Part shown: positions 34,995 to 43,556 of the stretch, piece by piece
Position numbering within the stretch: position 1 is the first letter of the stretch
Layout of the letters: every line of letters starts with the position of its first letter
Assembly (NCBI GenBank): GCA_003553225.1
Contig: PWDW01000100.1
Span: 1 to 58,667 of the forward strand
Source of the DNA: Halanaerobiaceae bacterium
GTDB taxonomy: Bacteria > Bacillota > Halanaerobiia > Halanaerobiales > Halarsenatibacteraceae
DNA length: 58,667 nucleotides
Direction of reading: 5' to 3'
The notes under the pieces: generated by a model
What the model saw: the letters and a program-made list of their open reading frames with translations, nothing else
Told to the model about the DNA's origin: nothing
Database searches by the model: none
Made by a program: the position numbers and the translations under genes

Positions 34995-35825
34995 ATGTTT
35001 AAATCACTGGGACCCGGAGCACTGGGACTTGATGTATCTTTCACAGAGGCGGCTGAGCTTTCTGCGGATAATGGGTTTTCCGGTCTTCAGCTGGATACTT
35101 CTTTTTTAAGAGACCGGGGAGCTGACAGGACAAAAGAAATTTATGATAGATTTTCACTAAAACCGGGCAGTTTTGGACTACCGGTTGATATTTATGCCGA
35201 TGATGATGATTTTCAAAAAAGCCTCTTTGAGCTAAAAAAGACGGCAGAGCTGGCTTCTGATGTGGGCTGCAGCAGAGCTTCCACTTATATAATGTCCTTT
35301 AGTGACCGGCTTTCTTTTGAAGAAAATTTTTCTTTTCATCGGGAGCGGATCAGTCAGGCAGCTGAAATTCTGGCCGACCATAATATAAGTCTGGGTCTGG
35401 AATTTCTGGGTCCCAAGACTATTCGAGAAGGACATGAATATGAATTTATATACACCATAGAAGGGATGCTTAACCTGGCCTCTGAAGTCAAAACGGATAA
35501 TATGGGTCTGCTGCTGGATGCCTGGCACTGGTATACTTCCGGGGAGGATATAAAGTCACTAAAAAAACTAAAACGGGATGATGTGATTGATGTTCATGTT
35601 AATGATGCCCCGGCCGGGATAGCAAGGGATAAGCAGCAGGACACCACACGCTGCCTGCCTGGTGAAACCGGAGTTATTAAGATTGATGTATTTATGCAGC
35701 ATTTAAAGGATATTGGTTATCAGGGACCGGTTATGGTTGAACCTTTCAGCAGTGAACTGGAGGACATGCCTCCCGGGGAAGTGGTGGGGACTGTGGCCCG
35801 AGCTCTGGATAAAATCTGGATATAA
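34995..35825 (+). CDS. Sugar phosphate isomerase/epimerase (TIM barrel)
   Basis: About 276 residues of the AP endonuclease 2-like superfamily. LGLEFLGPKTIREGHEYEF and GLLLDAWHWYTSGED carry metal-ligand positions, followed by VIDVHVNDAP and VMVEPFSSEL. I use ATG 34995 because GGGAAGGA lies about nine nt upstream; the ATG at 34986 sits on the ribosome site. It leads a run with a Gfo/Idh/MocA oxidoreductase, an RraA-like and a PPC-domain protein, which suggests catabolism of an unusual sugar or cyclitol. Substrate unknown. Confidence 0.87.
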   Translation: MFKSLGPGALGLDVSFTEAAELSADNGFSGLQLDTSFLRDRGADRTKEIYDRFSLKPGSFGLPVDIYADDDDFQKSLFELKKTAELASDVGCSRASTYIMSFSDRLSFEENFSFHRERISQAAEILADHNISLGLEFLGPKTIREGHEYEFIYTIEGMLNLASEVKTDNMGLLLDAWHWYTSGEDIKSLKKLKRDDVIDVHVNDAPAGIARDKQQDTTRCLPGETGVIKIDVFMQHLKDIGYQGPVMVEPFSSELEDMPPGEVVGTVARALDKIWI

Positions 35826-35907
35826 AAATTATTTTAATATCTGTTTTTGCCCTGACAGCTTTTTATAATTTTGATTCAGTCACTCTACAGACATTCTATC
35901 TCACCAG

Positions 35908-35929
35908 GGACAGTATGTCTGGTTTTTGA
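35908..35929 (+). terminator. Candidate terminator after the epimerase gene
   Basis: CCAGGGACA...TGTCTGG forms a short hairpin with a two-base bulge and is followed by TTTTT. A TTGACA element starts just downstream at 35931 and may belong to a promoter for the next gene, though no good -10 is seen. Confidence 0.4.
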
Positions 35930-35975
35930 GTTGACAATATTTTCATAAAATACATAACTGAGAGGAGTTTAACTG

Positions 35976-37046
35976 ATGGCAAAATATAAAATAGCTTTCA
36001 TTGGAACAGGCCCTGACCCTGAGAACCCCAGCCGCTTTGGTTTTGCTATGGCCTATGACCATGCAGAAGCCTATCAAAAGCTGGACAGCTGTGAAATGGT
36101 TGCCGGAGCTGATCTGGAGGAAGAAAATATCAGAGCTTTTGCAGAAGAATTTGAAATACCTGGTATTTATACTGATTATAAAGAGATGCTGAACAATGAA
36201 AAACCGGATATTGTCAGTATCTGCACCTGGCCCAGGGATCATAGGAAACTGGTAGTCGGTACAGCTGAGACAGGTATAGTTCAGGCTATTCACTGTGAAA
36301 AACCGGTGGCCTATAACTGGGCTGACTGTAAGGAGATGAAGCAGGTTTGTGATCAAAACAATGTTCGGCTGACCTTTAATCATCAGCGCCGCTTTGGTAA
36401 ACCTTTTCGGAAAACAAAAGAGCTGATTGACGGAGGTGCAGTAGGCAAGCTGGAGCGGCTTGAATTTTCTTTTGGTAATCTTTATGATAATGGAGCACAT
36501 GCTTTTGATATGTGCAATTATTTTAATGATCAGAACCCGATCAGCTGGGCAATGGCTCAGGTGGATTATCGTGAAGAGAATTTGATATTTGGGGCCCACA
36601 ATGAAAATCAGGCTCTGGCTCTCTGGGAATATGAAAATGGTGTGTTTGGACTGGCTGCTACCGGCAAAGGTGGAGGAGCGCTCAACTGTCAGAACCGTAT
36701 TCTGGGCAGTGAAGGAGTAATTGAGATAGAAGTAGAAGATGGTCCTATGCTGAGGGTGAAAAGGACGGGAAGTTCCGGCTGGGAAGAGATTGACTGTGAG
36801 GGTGAACATTATCATGGTCCCGGTTATATTGATCGGGCAATTGCGGATATTGTGAGTGCTTTAGATGAGGGACGGAAATCTGAGCTCTGTGCCTCCAATG
36901 CCCTGCAGGCCGCCGAATTGTCTTTTGCCTGTTATGAGTCTGTCCGCCGCCGGGGACGGGTTGACCTTCCACTGGAGATTGAGGATCATCCCCTGGTTGA
37001 TATGGTGGAACGAGGAGAACTTAAGCCGGGTCCCAGGAAAGAGTAG
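35976..37046 (+). CDS. Gfo/Idh/MocA family oxidoreductase
   Basis: A 356-residue NAD(P)-dependent dehydrogenase. The N-terminal Rossmann start IAFIGTGPDPENPSRFG has an insertion compared with the usual GxGxxG. HCEKPVAYNW contains the catalytic EKP lysine, NHQRRFGKPF and NGAHAFDMCNYF carry the substrate-binding residues. It probably oxidises a ring hydroxyl of a sugar or cyclitol. GAGAGGAG precedes the ATG. It sits between a TIM-barrel epimerase and an RraA-like gene on the same strand. Confidence 0.9.
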   Translation: MAKYKIAFIGTGPDPENPSRFGFAMAYDHAEAYQKLDSCEMVAGADLEEENIRAFAEEFEIPGIYTDYKEMLNNEKPDIVSICTWPRDHRKLVVGTAETGIVQAIHCEKPVAYNWADCKEMKQVCDQNNVRLTFNHQRRFGKPFRKTKELIDGGAVGKLERLEFSFGNLYDNGAHAFDMCNYFNDQNPISWAMAQVDYREENLIFGAHNENQALALWEYENGVFGLAATGKGGGALNCQNRILGSEGVIEIEVEDGPMLRVKRTGSSGWEEIDCEGEHYHGPGYIDRAIADIVSALDEGRKSELCASNALQAAELSFACYESVRRRGRVDLPLEIEDHPLVDMVERGELKPGPRKE

Positions 37047-37158
37047 ATTTATGTTTCCATGTTTAAAACTTTACAGCAGCTGGTGGTAAATAATTGTGAG
37101 GTTAGAACACCGGTAGTTTTAATATTATAAAATATTATTTATAGGGGAGCTGATCAAG

Positions 37159-37860
37159 GTGGATGGTAAAGAGATACCGGATAGAGAAGAACTGTTAGAG
37201 CTTTATGAGGACCTCAGGGTCGCCGATGTACGGGATGGGCTGGATTTTCTGGGTCTGCATCAATATGGATCAATGGATCCTGAGATCAGGCCTCTGAAAA
37301 GAAGCAGGGCTGTGGGTATTGCCCGCACTGCCAGGTATTTACCCTATGAAGGAGAAATTCCTGATCTTACTCCGGAGGAATATGAAGAATGGTCGGGCTG
37401 GTATTATGGTGAAGTATGTACCTATCCCTGGATGGAAGAGCTGCAGGAGGGAGACTTTGTGGTTATCGACCAGAGCAGAGTGGATGTGGGCTTGATGGGT
37501 TCAAATAATGCTCTGGAAGGTAAGAAAAATGGAGTTAAAGGATATGTTACCAATGGTGGAGTTCGGGATACAGATGAGATTATTCTGCAGGATATTCCCT
37601 TCTGGTCAAGTATGGTTTCCCAGTCCATGGTTCAGGGCCGTCTGCGCTTTGATGAACACAATGTTCCGGTCAATGTAGGGGGAGTAATGGTTAATCCCGG
37701 TGATGTTGTTGTGGCTGATGGTGATGGGGTGATAGTGGTACCCCGCAAAAAAGCTGTTGATGCTGCTCACTGGGCTCACCACATGTTAAAAGAAGATAAA
37801 GAGAGCCGCCGTAAACTATATGAGGATCTGGGCTGGGAGCTTGATGACACGGTTAAATAA
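37159..37860 (+). CDS. RraA-like family protein (oxo-acid aldolase/demethylmenaquinone methyltransferase-like fold)
   Basis: A 233-residue protein of the RraA/HMG-aldolase family. YVTNGGVRDTDEI holds the conserved Arg and Asp used by 4-hydroxy-4-methyl-2-oxoglutarate aldolases, and VNPGDVVVADGDGVIVVP is the usual C-terminal block. Members act as pyruvate or oxaloacetate aldolases/decarboxylases; only RraA proper inhibits RNase E. Start is GTG 37159 with GGGGAG about nine nt upstream. Next to an oxidoreductase and a PPC-domain protein, it may cleave a keto-acid intermediate. Substrate not known. Confidence 0.85.
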   Translation: MDGKEIPDREELLELYEDLRVADVRDGLDFLGLHQYGSMDPEIRPLKRSRAVGIARTARYLPYEGEIPDLTPEEYEEWSGWYYGEVCTYPWMEELQEGDFVVIDQSRVDVGLMGSNNALEGKKNGVKGYVTNGGVRDTDEIILQDIPFWSSMVSQSMVQGRLRFDEHNVPVNVGGVMVNPGDVVVADGDGVIVVPRKKAVDAAHWAHHMLKEDKESRRKLYEDLGWELDDTVK

Positions 37861-37916
37861 CCAATAAGGTTCCCAAGATTAGGTTCTCATCAGGCTTTCA
37901 CACAAGGAGGTAAAAA

Positions 37917-38345
37917 ATGCGCACGGGAAAAGGAAAAATCAGGGAAACGGTAGTTGTCAGTCTGGATAAAGGGGAGGATCTGCTGGCCTCGCTGGAAGAT
38001 GTTATTGCTGAATATGAAATTGAAAGTGGAGTTATTCTCTCCGGTTATGGGACAGTTGACCGCAGCACCCTTCATATGGTAACCACCACCGGGTTCCCTC
38101 CTGAGGAGTATTTTGACAAAAAGGAAGGACCACTGGAAGTGATTTCACTGGATGGCATCATTGCCGAAGGTAAGCTGCATGCCCACATAACACTTTCGGA
38201 TACAGAGCAGGCCTATGGCGGTCATCTGGAACCCGGCTGTCGAATACTTTACTTGGGAGAAGTGGTGATTGGAGTATTTGGGAATGATAGCCTGCTGACC
38301 AGAAAAGAAAATGAGCATGGCATACCGGAGCTGCACATTAATTAA
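37917..38345 (+). CDS. PPC (DUF296) domain protein
   Basis: A 142-residue single-domain protein. GVILSGYGTVDRSTLH and the core GKLHAHITLSDTEQAYGGHL, followed by CRILYLGEVVI, match the PPC domain found alone in bacteria and fused to AT-hooks in plants. The bacterial role is unclear: it forms trimers and may bind a ligand or DNA. It has AAGGAGG before the ATG and follows the RraA-like gene by 56 nt, so it probably belongs to the same transcript. Confidence 0.85.
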   Translation: MRTGKGKIRETVVVSLDKGEDLLASLEDVIAEYEIESGVILSGYGTVDRSTLHMVTTTGFPPEEYFDKKEGPLEVISLDGIIAEGKLHAHITLSDTEQAYGGHLEPGCRILYLGEVVIGVFGNDSLLTRKENEHGIPELHIN

Positions 38346-38392
38346 AGCAGATATAATTTTAAATTTTTCCGTTTGTTTTGGGGGGGATTGAG

Positions 38393-39697
38393 ATGGACAA
38401 AGAACAATTTGTACACAGGCTGGAAAGAATAACCAACCTGCAGGATACTGTGGCTGAAGTGCTGGATGTTCTGCCGGTTAAATTACCGGGAGGCACCAAA
38501 CAGAAACTTATGGACTGGATTCTGCAGGATGAAAAGATTGATGAGATGCTTTCCGGAATCAAAAAGAGACGCCCCCCACGCTTTATTCTGCTGGGCCGGA
38601 CCGGTGCTGGAAAAAGCAGTCTGATCAATGCCATGATGGGCTCCTATCTGGCTGAAACCAGTGATGTGCTTACCGGTACCTGGGCTGCTGAAAAGTATCG
38701 GTATCATGATAATTCCGGTGAGGTGGTTCTGGAAGTGATTGATACCCGTGGATTTGGTTCTCTAAAAGAAGAAAACCCGGTTAGTGCCCGTAAGGAACTG
38801 GCAGAAGTTTTCCGTAAATTTGCCCCCGATGCAGTCCTGTTTATGGTTCGGGCCAAGGAACGCAGTTACCTAAACCGGGATCTAAGTCTTCTACAGGAGA
38901 TGGGAGATTTATTTCCCGAAGGAATTCCCGTTCTGGCTTTAGCCTCCCAGGTGGATGAACTGGAGCCTTCCCGGTATAAAGATCCTTCAGCATACCCATC
39001 CCGCAAAAAGGAAAACATTTCTCAGGTTATTAATAGGCTGGAGGAAATTATGCCTGATTGTTTACCGGTGCTGGAAGTTATGCCTGTTTCTTCCTATATA
39101 GAGTGGGTGAAAGCTGATGGTTCTGCTGTGGATCCCGGGGATCTAACAGCCGAGGAAGCCCGGGAGCTGAAGATTCATTTTGATGGCCGCTTCGGAATTG
39201 AAAAGCTGACAGAACTGCTGGAAAACAACATGGATCTTAGGGCCCGCATTCAGTTCATGATGTCCAGCAAAATGGACCATCTGATTGATGATCTGTGTGA
39301 TTTATTTATAAACAGATTTTCTGTGATCGCAGGGGCAGTGGGGACTACTCCTGTTCCTACCTCTGATATGTTTATTTTAACCCCACTGCAGATTGTAATG
39401 ATCACCCTTATTGCCTATCTTTCCGGCCGGGAAATTAGTTTCAGCAGTTCCAGAGAGTTTTTGCTTACTGCTGGAGGAACCGGTCTGGTGGGTAAGATTT
39501 TTCAGCAGGGTGCAAAGCTGCTGAATCTGGTGGTACCCGGTACCGGAAGTGCGGTCAGTGGTTCTATTGCCGCTTCCGGCACCTATGCCATCGGTAAAGC
39601 CGCCAAACATTACTACCTGCGAGATGTCTCCGAAGAGAAGCTTTCTGAAATTATAAAGCAGGCCAGGGAAAAATACCAGGCAGACCGGGGGGAATAA
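38393..39697 (+). CDS. P-loop GTPase with hydrophobic C-terminal region (DUF697-like)
   Basis: About 434 residues. The P-loop GRTGAGKSS is near residue 69, the switch II DTRGFGSL near 117, and a G4-like ASQVDE replaces the usual NKxD. An alpha-helical region leads to hydrophobic segments (LTPLQIVMITLIAYLSG; VPGTGSAVSGSIAASG) resembling DUF697-type membrane-associated GTPases. I chose ATG 38393; the frame extends to 38378. It is two nt from the FIST gene, which in turn overlaps a GGDEF/HD-GYP gene, so all three are likely translated together. It may couple GTP state to membrane or signalling; target unknown. Confidence 0.85.
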   Translation: MDKEQFVHRLERITNLQDTVAEVLDVLPVKLPGGTKQKLMDWILQDEKIDEMLSGIKKRRPPRFILLGRTGAGKSSLINAMMGSYLAETSDVLTGTWAAEKYRYHDNSGEVVLEVIDTRGFGSLKEENPVSARKELAEVFRKFAPDAVLFMVRAKERSYLNRDLSLLQEMGDLFPEGIPVLALASQVDELEPSRYKDPSAYPSRKKENISQVINRLEEIMPDCLPVLEVMPVSSYIEWVKADGSAVDPGDLTAEEARELKIHFDGRFGIEKLTELLENNMDLRARIQFMMSSKMDHLIDDLCDLFINRFSVIAGAVGTTPVPTSDMFILTPLQIVMITLIAYLSGREISFSSSREFLLTAGGTGLVGKIFQQGAKLLNLVVPGTGSAVSGSIAASGTYAIGKAAKHYYLRDVSEEKLSEIIKQAREKYQADRGE

Positions 39698-39699
39698 TT

Positions 39700-40848
39700 A
39701 TGTTTACTCTTGATAAAAAGAATAAAGCTGAATTCAAAAAGAAAATATCAGAAATGAAGCTAAAAGAACGGGAGGTTCTTCTGGTTTTAATGGGAGAAGA
39801 ATGTGTATTTGAATATCAGGAGATTGCAGATATATTAAATAATAATAATATTACCTTTGTGGGTGGATTTTTTCCGGCCGTAATTATAGAAAACAAAAAA
39901 ACAAAGCAGGGGCTTATTGTGGTAAAACTACCCGTACAGAGAGAACCACTTCTGATTAAAAATATGGAACGTATATCAAAATACAAAAACCAGCTGGAAG
40001 ATATGAAGAAAATAATTGACAGGGGAGCCAAAAACAAGACTGTTTTTATTATCGGTGATGGGCATAATGATTTTCTTGATGATTTTCTGGATGAAATTTT
40101 TAACTTTTTTGCCAATTCAGTTGATTATATAGGTGGTGCTGCCGGAGGTGCTGAACCAATTTGTATTTTTAACAACCAGGACAGTTATAGAAATGCGGCA
40201 TGTGTATTACTCCTTGATTTATACTGTCAGCAGGGTATAAAACACGGCCTGCAGGATGTTTTCAATCCCCTGATTGCTACTAAAATAGATAGGAATGTTA
40301 TTAAAGAATTAAACTGGGATAATCCCTTTAAAGTATACAGTGAACAGGTTAATGCTATTTTAGCTCAGGAGGACAAACAGCAGAAACTAAAAAAGGAGAG
40401 ATTTCAGGATATTTCCCGGTTTTTTCCTGTGGGGATAATAAGAGAAAATCAGGATAAAATAATTAGAGATATATGGGGGGTAAATGAAAAGGGGGAACTG
40501 CTGTGTGGGGGAAAAGTTCCCGAAAATGGAGTTCTGTCCCTGATGAAAGCAGAAAAAAAGAATTTGATTGAGGCTTCAGGAAAGGCAGTTGAACAGATAT
40601 CCGAAAAACTTGAAAAAAAAGAAACAGCAGTAAAACCCAAAATTATACTTTTTATTGACTGTATTGCCCGGGCTCAGGTACTGGGTGCTGATTACAACAA
40701 AGCGGTTCAGATGATATATGAAAAAAACAGGCTTATTGGTCAACAGAGAGTGGTGGGGGTGCTTTCTATGGGGGAATTTTCTTCCGCCCAAAAAGGATTT
40801 ATAGAATATTACAACATGACAACTGTGGTGGGTGCTTTATATGAATAA
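39700..40848 (+). CDS. FIST N/FIST C domain sensor protein
   Basis: A 382-residue protein with the FIST_N pattern (VGGFFPAVIIENKKT, YIGGAAGGAEPICIF) and a FIST_C half (FFPVGIIRENQDKI, GGKVPENGVLSLM, LFIDCIARAQVLG, VGVLSMGEFSSAQKG). FIST domains are predicted to bind small ligands such as amino acids and often sit in signalling proteins. There is no output domain in this chain; the output is probably the c-di-GMP enzyme encoded immediately downstream with an 8-nt overlap. GGGGGGA precedes the ATG. Cytosolic. Confidence 0.85.
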   Translation: MFTLDKKNKAEFKKKISEMKLKEREVLLVLMGEECVFEYQEIADILNNNNITFVGGFFPAVIIENKKTKQGLIVVKLPVQREPLLIKNMERISKYKNQLEDMKKIIDRGAKNKTVFIIGDGHNDFLDDFLDEIFNFFANSVDYIGGAAGGAEPICIFNNQDSYRNAACVLLLDLYCQQGIKHGLQDVFNPLIATKIDRNVIKELNWDNPFKVYSEQVNAILAQEDKQQKLKKERFQDISRFFPVGIIRENQDKIIRDIWGVNEKGELLCGGKVPENGVLSLMKAEKKNLIEASGKAVEQISEKLEKKETAVKPKIILFIDCIARAQVLGADYNKAVQMIYEKNRLIGQQRVVGVLSMGEFSSAQKGFIEYYNMTTVVGALYE

Positions 40849-42742
40849 TTTTACTCATCAGGGAAACATTATTGATAAAATATCAGTTTTATATGAATTA
40901 TCTCTGGCAGTTGGCCAGTCTCTGGAGCTGCAAAAAAACTGTGATTATTTTTTAACAAAACTTTTGAAAAGAAAAAACCTGACCTATACCGCACTATGGA
41001 TAAAAAATAGATTTTTGGATAATAACCTGTTTGAGGGAATGAATATGGTATATGCTAAACCAGCCTATTTTTCAAGTAATAAGAAGAAAGTAGATTTTTT
41101 AAATTATCTGGGTAATGAAAAGAAAAAAAGAATCACCTGCAGGGATGAACTTTTTGCTAAAGTTAGCAGTAAAAATATTCAAGGGGGTACTTATGCCCTG
41201 TTTAAACTGGAGGACTTTGCAGTTCTCAAGTTATATTCTGAATTTGAGGAGCCACATGTTTTTGATGCTTATGAATTAAAACAGCTGGAAAATGTAATTG
41301 CCAATTTTGCCACCTCTGTCAGAGCCTGTTTATCTTATTCAGAGCTGCAGAACAAATTTAAAATGATTACTGATTCTGTACGTGAAGCAATTGTGATGCT
41401 CGATAGTAGAGGAGAAATAACCTTCTGGAATCCTGCTGCCGAGAGAATTCTGGGTTTTCAGGAAAGAGAAATAGTCGGGAAAAAGTTTAGTCAGGTTCTG
41501 TTAACTTCTGACAGCCGGGAATATTTTAAGCAGGCCTTGATCGACCTTGAAAAAGAAGAGAAAGACCAGCGGGGTAAGAATATAGAATTAAAAGGTGTAA
41601 AAAAGGGATCCGAAAAAATTGATCTTTCAATCTCACTATCTCCTTTAAGATTAAAAGGGAAAAATCAAAAAATAGCCGTGATCAGAGATATTACTGAGCG
41701 CAGACAAAAAGAGAAAAGAATAGAGCAGCTTCTTTTTCAGGATAGCCTTACCGGACTTTATAATCACCGTTATTTTAAAGAAGAAATGAACAGGCTGGAT
41801 ACAGAAAGACAGCTTCCTATCGGCCTGATTATGATGGATATCAATGGGTTAAAGATTATAAATGACACCTATGGTCATCAAAAAGGAGACCAGTTATTAA
41901 AAAAAACGAGTGATATTTTAACTGATAGACTTAGAGCAGAAGACATTGTGTCCCGCTGGGGTGGGGATGAATTTGCTGTTTTACTTCCCCGGACCGGCAG
42001 AGAAAAGATAGAAGGTATTGTCCGGAGGATAAAACAGGGTGCTCCCGAGACGGAAGAAAAAATACCGATTTCTCTGGCAGTGGGTTTTGCGGTAAAAGAA
42101 AAACCGGCAGAAAACTTCAGTGAAGTACTGGACCGGGCTGATGAAAAGATGTATCATGATAAACTGGAAAATAGCCGGAAGGTTAAAACCAGAATTATAG
42201 ACAGTATTCTGGAAAATATTTTTAAAAAAAGCAATGAAAGTGAAAAACATGTTCAAAGAATGACCAGACTGGCCTTTATGATGGGCCAGGAACTGGGTTT
42301 TAGTGAAAATGATTTGGAAAGATTGGCTTTACTGGCCAAACTTCATGATATCGGGAAAGCTGCTATTTCAGAAAAAATACTAAAAAAACCCGGCAGTCTG
42401 AATGAACAGGAATGGAATATAATCAAAGAACATCCCAGGAGAGGTTATAGAATCACGACCGCAACGGGTGATTTTGCAGAAGCTGCCCGGGATGTATATA
42501 CCCATCATGAGCGCTGGGATGGTGGAGGTTACCCTCAGGGTCTTAAAGCCGATGAGATACCCCTGAATGCCCGGATTATAGCTATAATAGATGCTTTTGA
42601 TGTTATGACCCGTAATGTTTCTTACAGTGAGGCCCTAACAAAATCAGAAGCTTTATCAGAAATACAGGCTCAGGCTGGCTCACAGTTTGATCCGGAACTT
42701 GTGTCTATATTTATTAATCTATCCTGTTTTAAAAAATCATAA
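40841..42742 (+). CDS. PAS-GGDEF-HD-GYP protein, c-di-GMP synthase/hydrolase
   Basis: About 633 residues in one soluble chain: an N-terminal GAF-like region (to about 165), a PAS domain (about 174-285), GGDEF, and HD-GYP. The GGDEF motif WGGDEF (near residue 373) is intact, with an inhibitory-site RAED five residues before it. The HD-GYP part has HDIGK (near 501) and HHERWDGGGYP, so both c-di-GMP synthesis and hydrolysis are possible. The start ATG overlaps the FIST stop by 8 nt, indicating coupled translation. A preceding GTG at 40832 is a less likely start. Confidence 0.93.
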   Translation: MNNFTHQGNIIDKISVLYELSLAVGQSLELQKNCDYFLTKLLKRKNLTYTALWIKNRFLDNNLFEGMNMVYAKPAYFSSNKKKVDFLNYLGNEKKKRITCRDELFAKVSSKNIQGGTYALFKLEDFAVLKLYSEFEEPHVFDAYELKQLENVIANFATSVRACLSYSELQNKFKMITDSVREAIVMLDSRGEITFWNPAAERILGFQEREIVGKKFSQVLLTSDSREYFKQALIDLEKEEKDQRGKNIELKGVKKGSEKIDLSISLSPLRLKGKNQKIAVIRDITERRQKEKRIEQLLFQDSLTGLYNHRYFKEEMNRLDTERQLPIGLIMMDINGLKIINDTYGHQKGDQLLKKTSDILTDRLRAEDIVSRWGGDEFAVLLPRTGREKIEGIVRRIKQGAPETEEKIPISLAVGFAVKEKPAENFSEVLDRADEKMYHDKLENSRKVKTRIIDSILENIFKKSNESEKHVQRMTRLAFMMGQELGFSENDLERLALLAKLHDIGKAAISEKILKKPGSLNEQEWNIIKEHPRRGYRITTATGDFAEAARDVYTHHERWDGGGYPQGLKADEIPLNARIIAIIDAFDVMTRNVSYSEALTKSEALSEIQAQAGSQFDPELVSIFINLSCFKKS

Positions 42743-42827
42743 AGGCAGCTTAATCTCATATAATATTTTCTCTTTAATCTCAATCTTTTTCAATAAATTT
42801 TTTGACAGTCTTCATATTATTTTAAGA

Positions 42828-42950
42828 GTGAGTTGAATTTAGTTTTTTCTTGACCTAAAGAGAAGAAGAAAGTTAGTCCTTTTTGTGAAGGAAGCAATAG
42901 AAACATATATCAATATTTTTCCCCAGGGAAGTGGAGCTGATCCATATAAT
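42828..42950 (+). repeat. Interspersed repeat copy B
   Basis: About 120 bp, starting GTGAGTTGAATTTAG, with CTTGACCTAAAGAGAAG and the right arm CATATATCAATATTTTTCCCC...GTGGAGCTGATCC. It is closely alignable with copy A over its full length. It lies in the leader of the DUF6171-like gene, about 70 nt before the start. Confidence 0.85.
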
Positions 42951-43012
42951 TTAACTGGATAAATACAGTATATTAATCTTAAATTAAGGAAGTATAGGAG
43001 GGAGTATGATAA

Positions 43013-43279
43013 ATGAGATCCAATTGTAAGGGCTGTCAGGCAAGTGTAAATTTAAGTGAGACCCGGATTGAAGAAATGTTAGCAGAACTGAAAGAACAAA
43101 AAGGAACTGAAGTGGTTTCTGAGAAAGTTTATCAGAAGCGGCTGGCAGAATGCCGGAAATGCAAATATTTTGTCCATAATACAACCTGCAGACAGAATGG
43201 TAGTATTATAGTAATCAAAGCCAAACTATCTTCAGCAGCATGTGTTAATCCCGGAGGGGCAAGGTGGGAACAGCAGTGA
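43013..43279 (+). CDS. Small Cys-rich protein, DUF6171-like
   Basis: An 88-residue protein with six cysteines arranged as CKGC near the N-terminus, CRKC in the middle (AECRKCKYF), and single Cys at TTCRQNG and AACVNPGG. The pattern suggests a structural zinc or iron site and resembles the uncharacterised DUF6171 family. AGGAGGGAG precedes the ATG. It follows a repeat copy, and the 277-nt gap after it shows no further gene. Function unknown. Confidence 0.7.
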   Translation: MRSNCKGCQASVNLSETRIEEMLAELKEQKGTEVVSEKVYQKRLAECRKCKYFVHNTTCRQNGSIIVIKAKLSSAACVNPGGARWEQQ

Positions 43280-43556
43280 TGCAATCTATTAATTCAAGCG
43301 GTATATTAAGGACCCCACATTTCAGCATATAAAGGAGGAAGGATAAAGGGAAAAGGGAGATAGGGAACTGAGATAATAGATAATGACTATTATTTATTTC
43401 CTGACAAGGGATAGGAAAAATTATCATCTGCATTATTATCCAAAACTAGCCGCTCAAAATTTAAAGAGAATTTTTAAATAGATGCCGTTTCCTCATGTTG
43501 ACCGGGATACCGGGCTGTGAAAAAATCAAACTAACTTTTTTATAGGGGGAGCAGAT

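Noticed and set aside
42801-42830. TTGACA element upstream of repeat copy B
   Set aside because: No -10 hexamer at 16-18 bp spacing; left unassigned.
43340-43372. Purine-rich GGATAAAGGGAAAAGGGAGATAG stretch after the DUF6171-like gene
   Set aside because: Resembles several ribosome sites, but no open frame of useful length follows.
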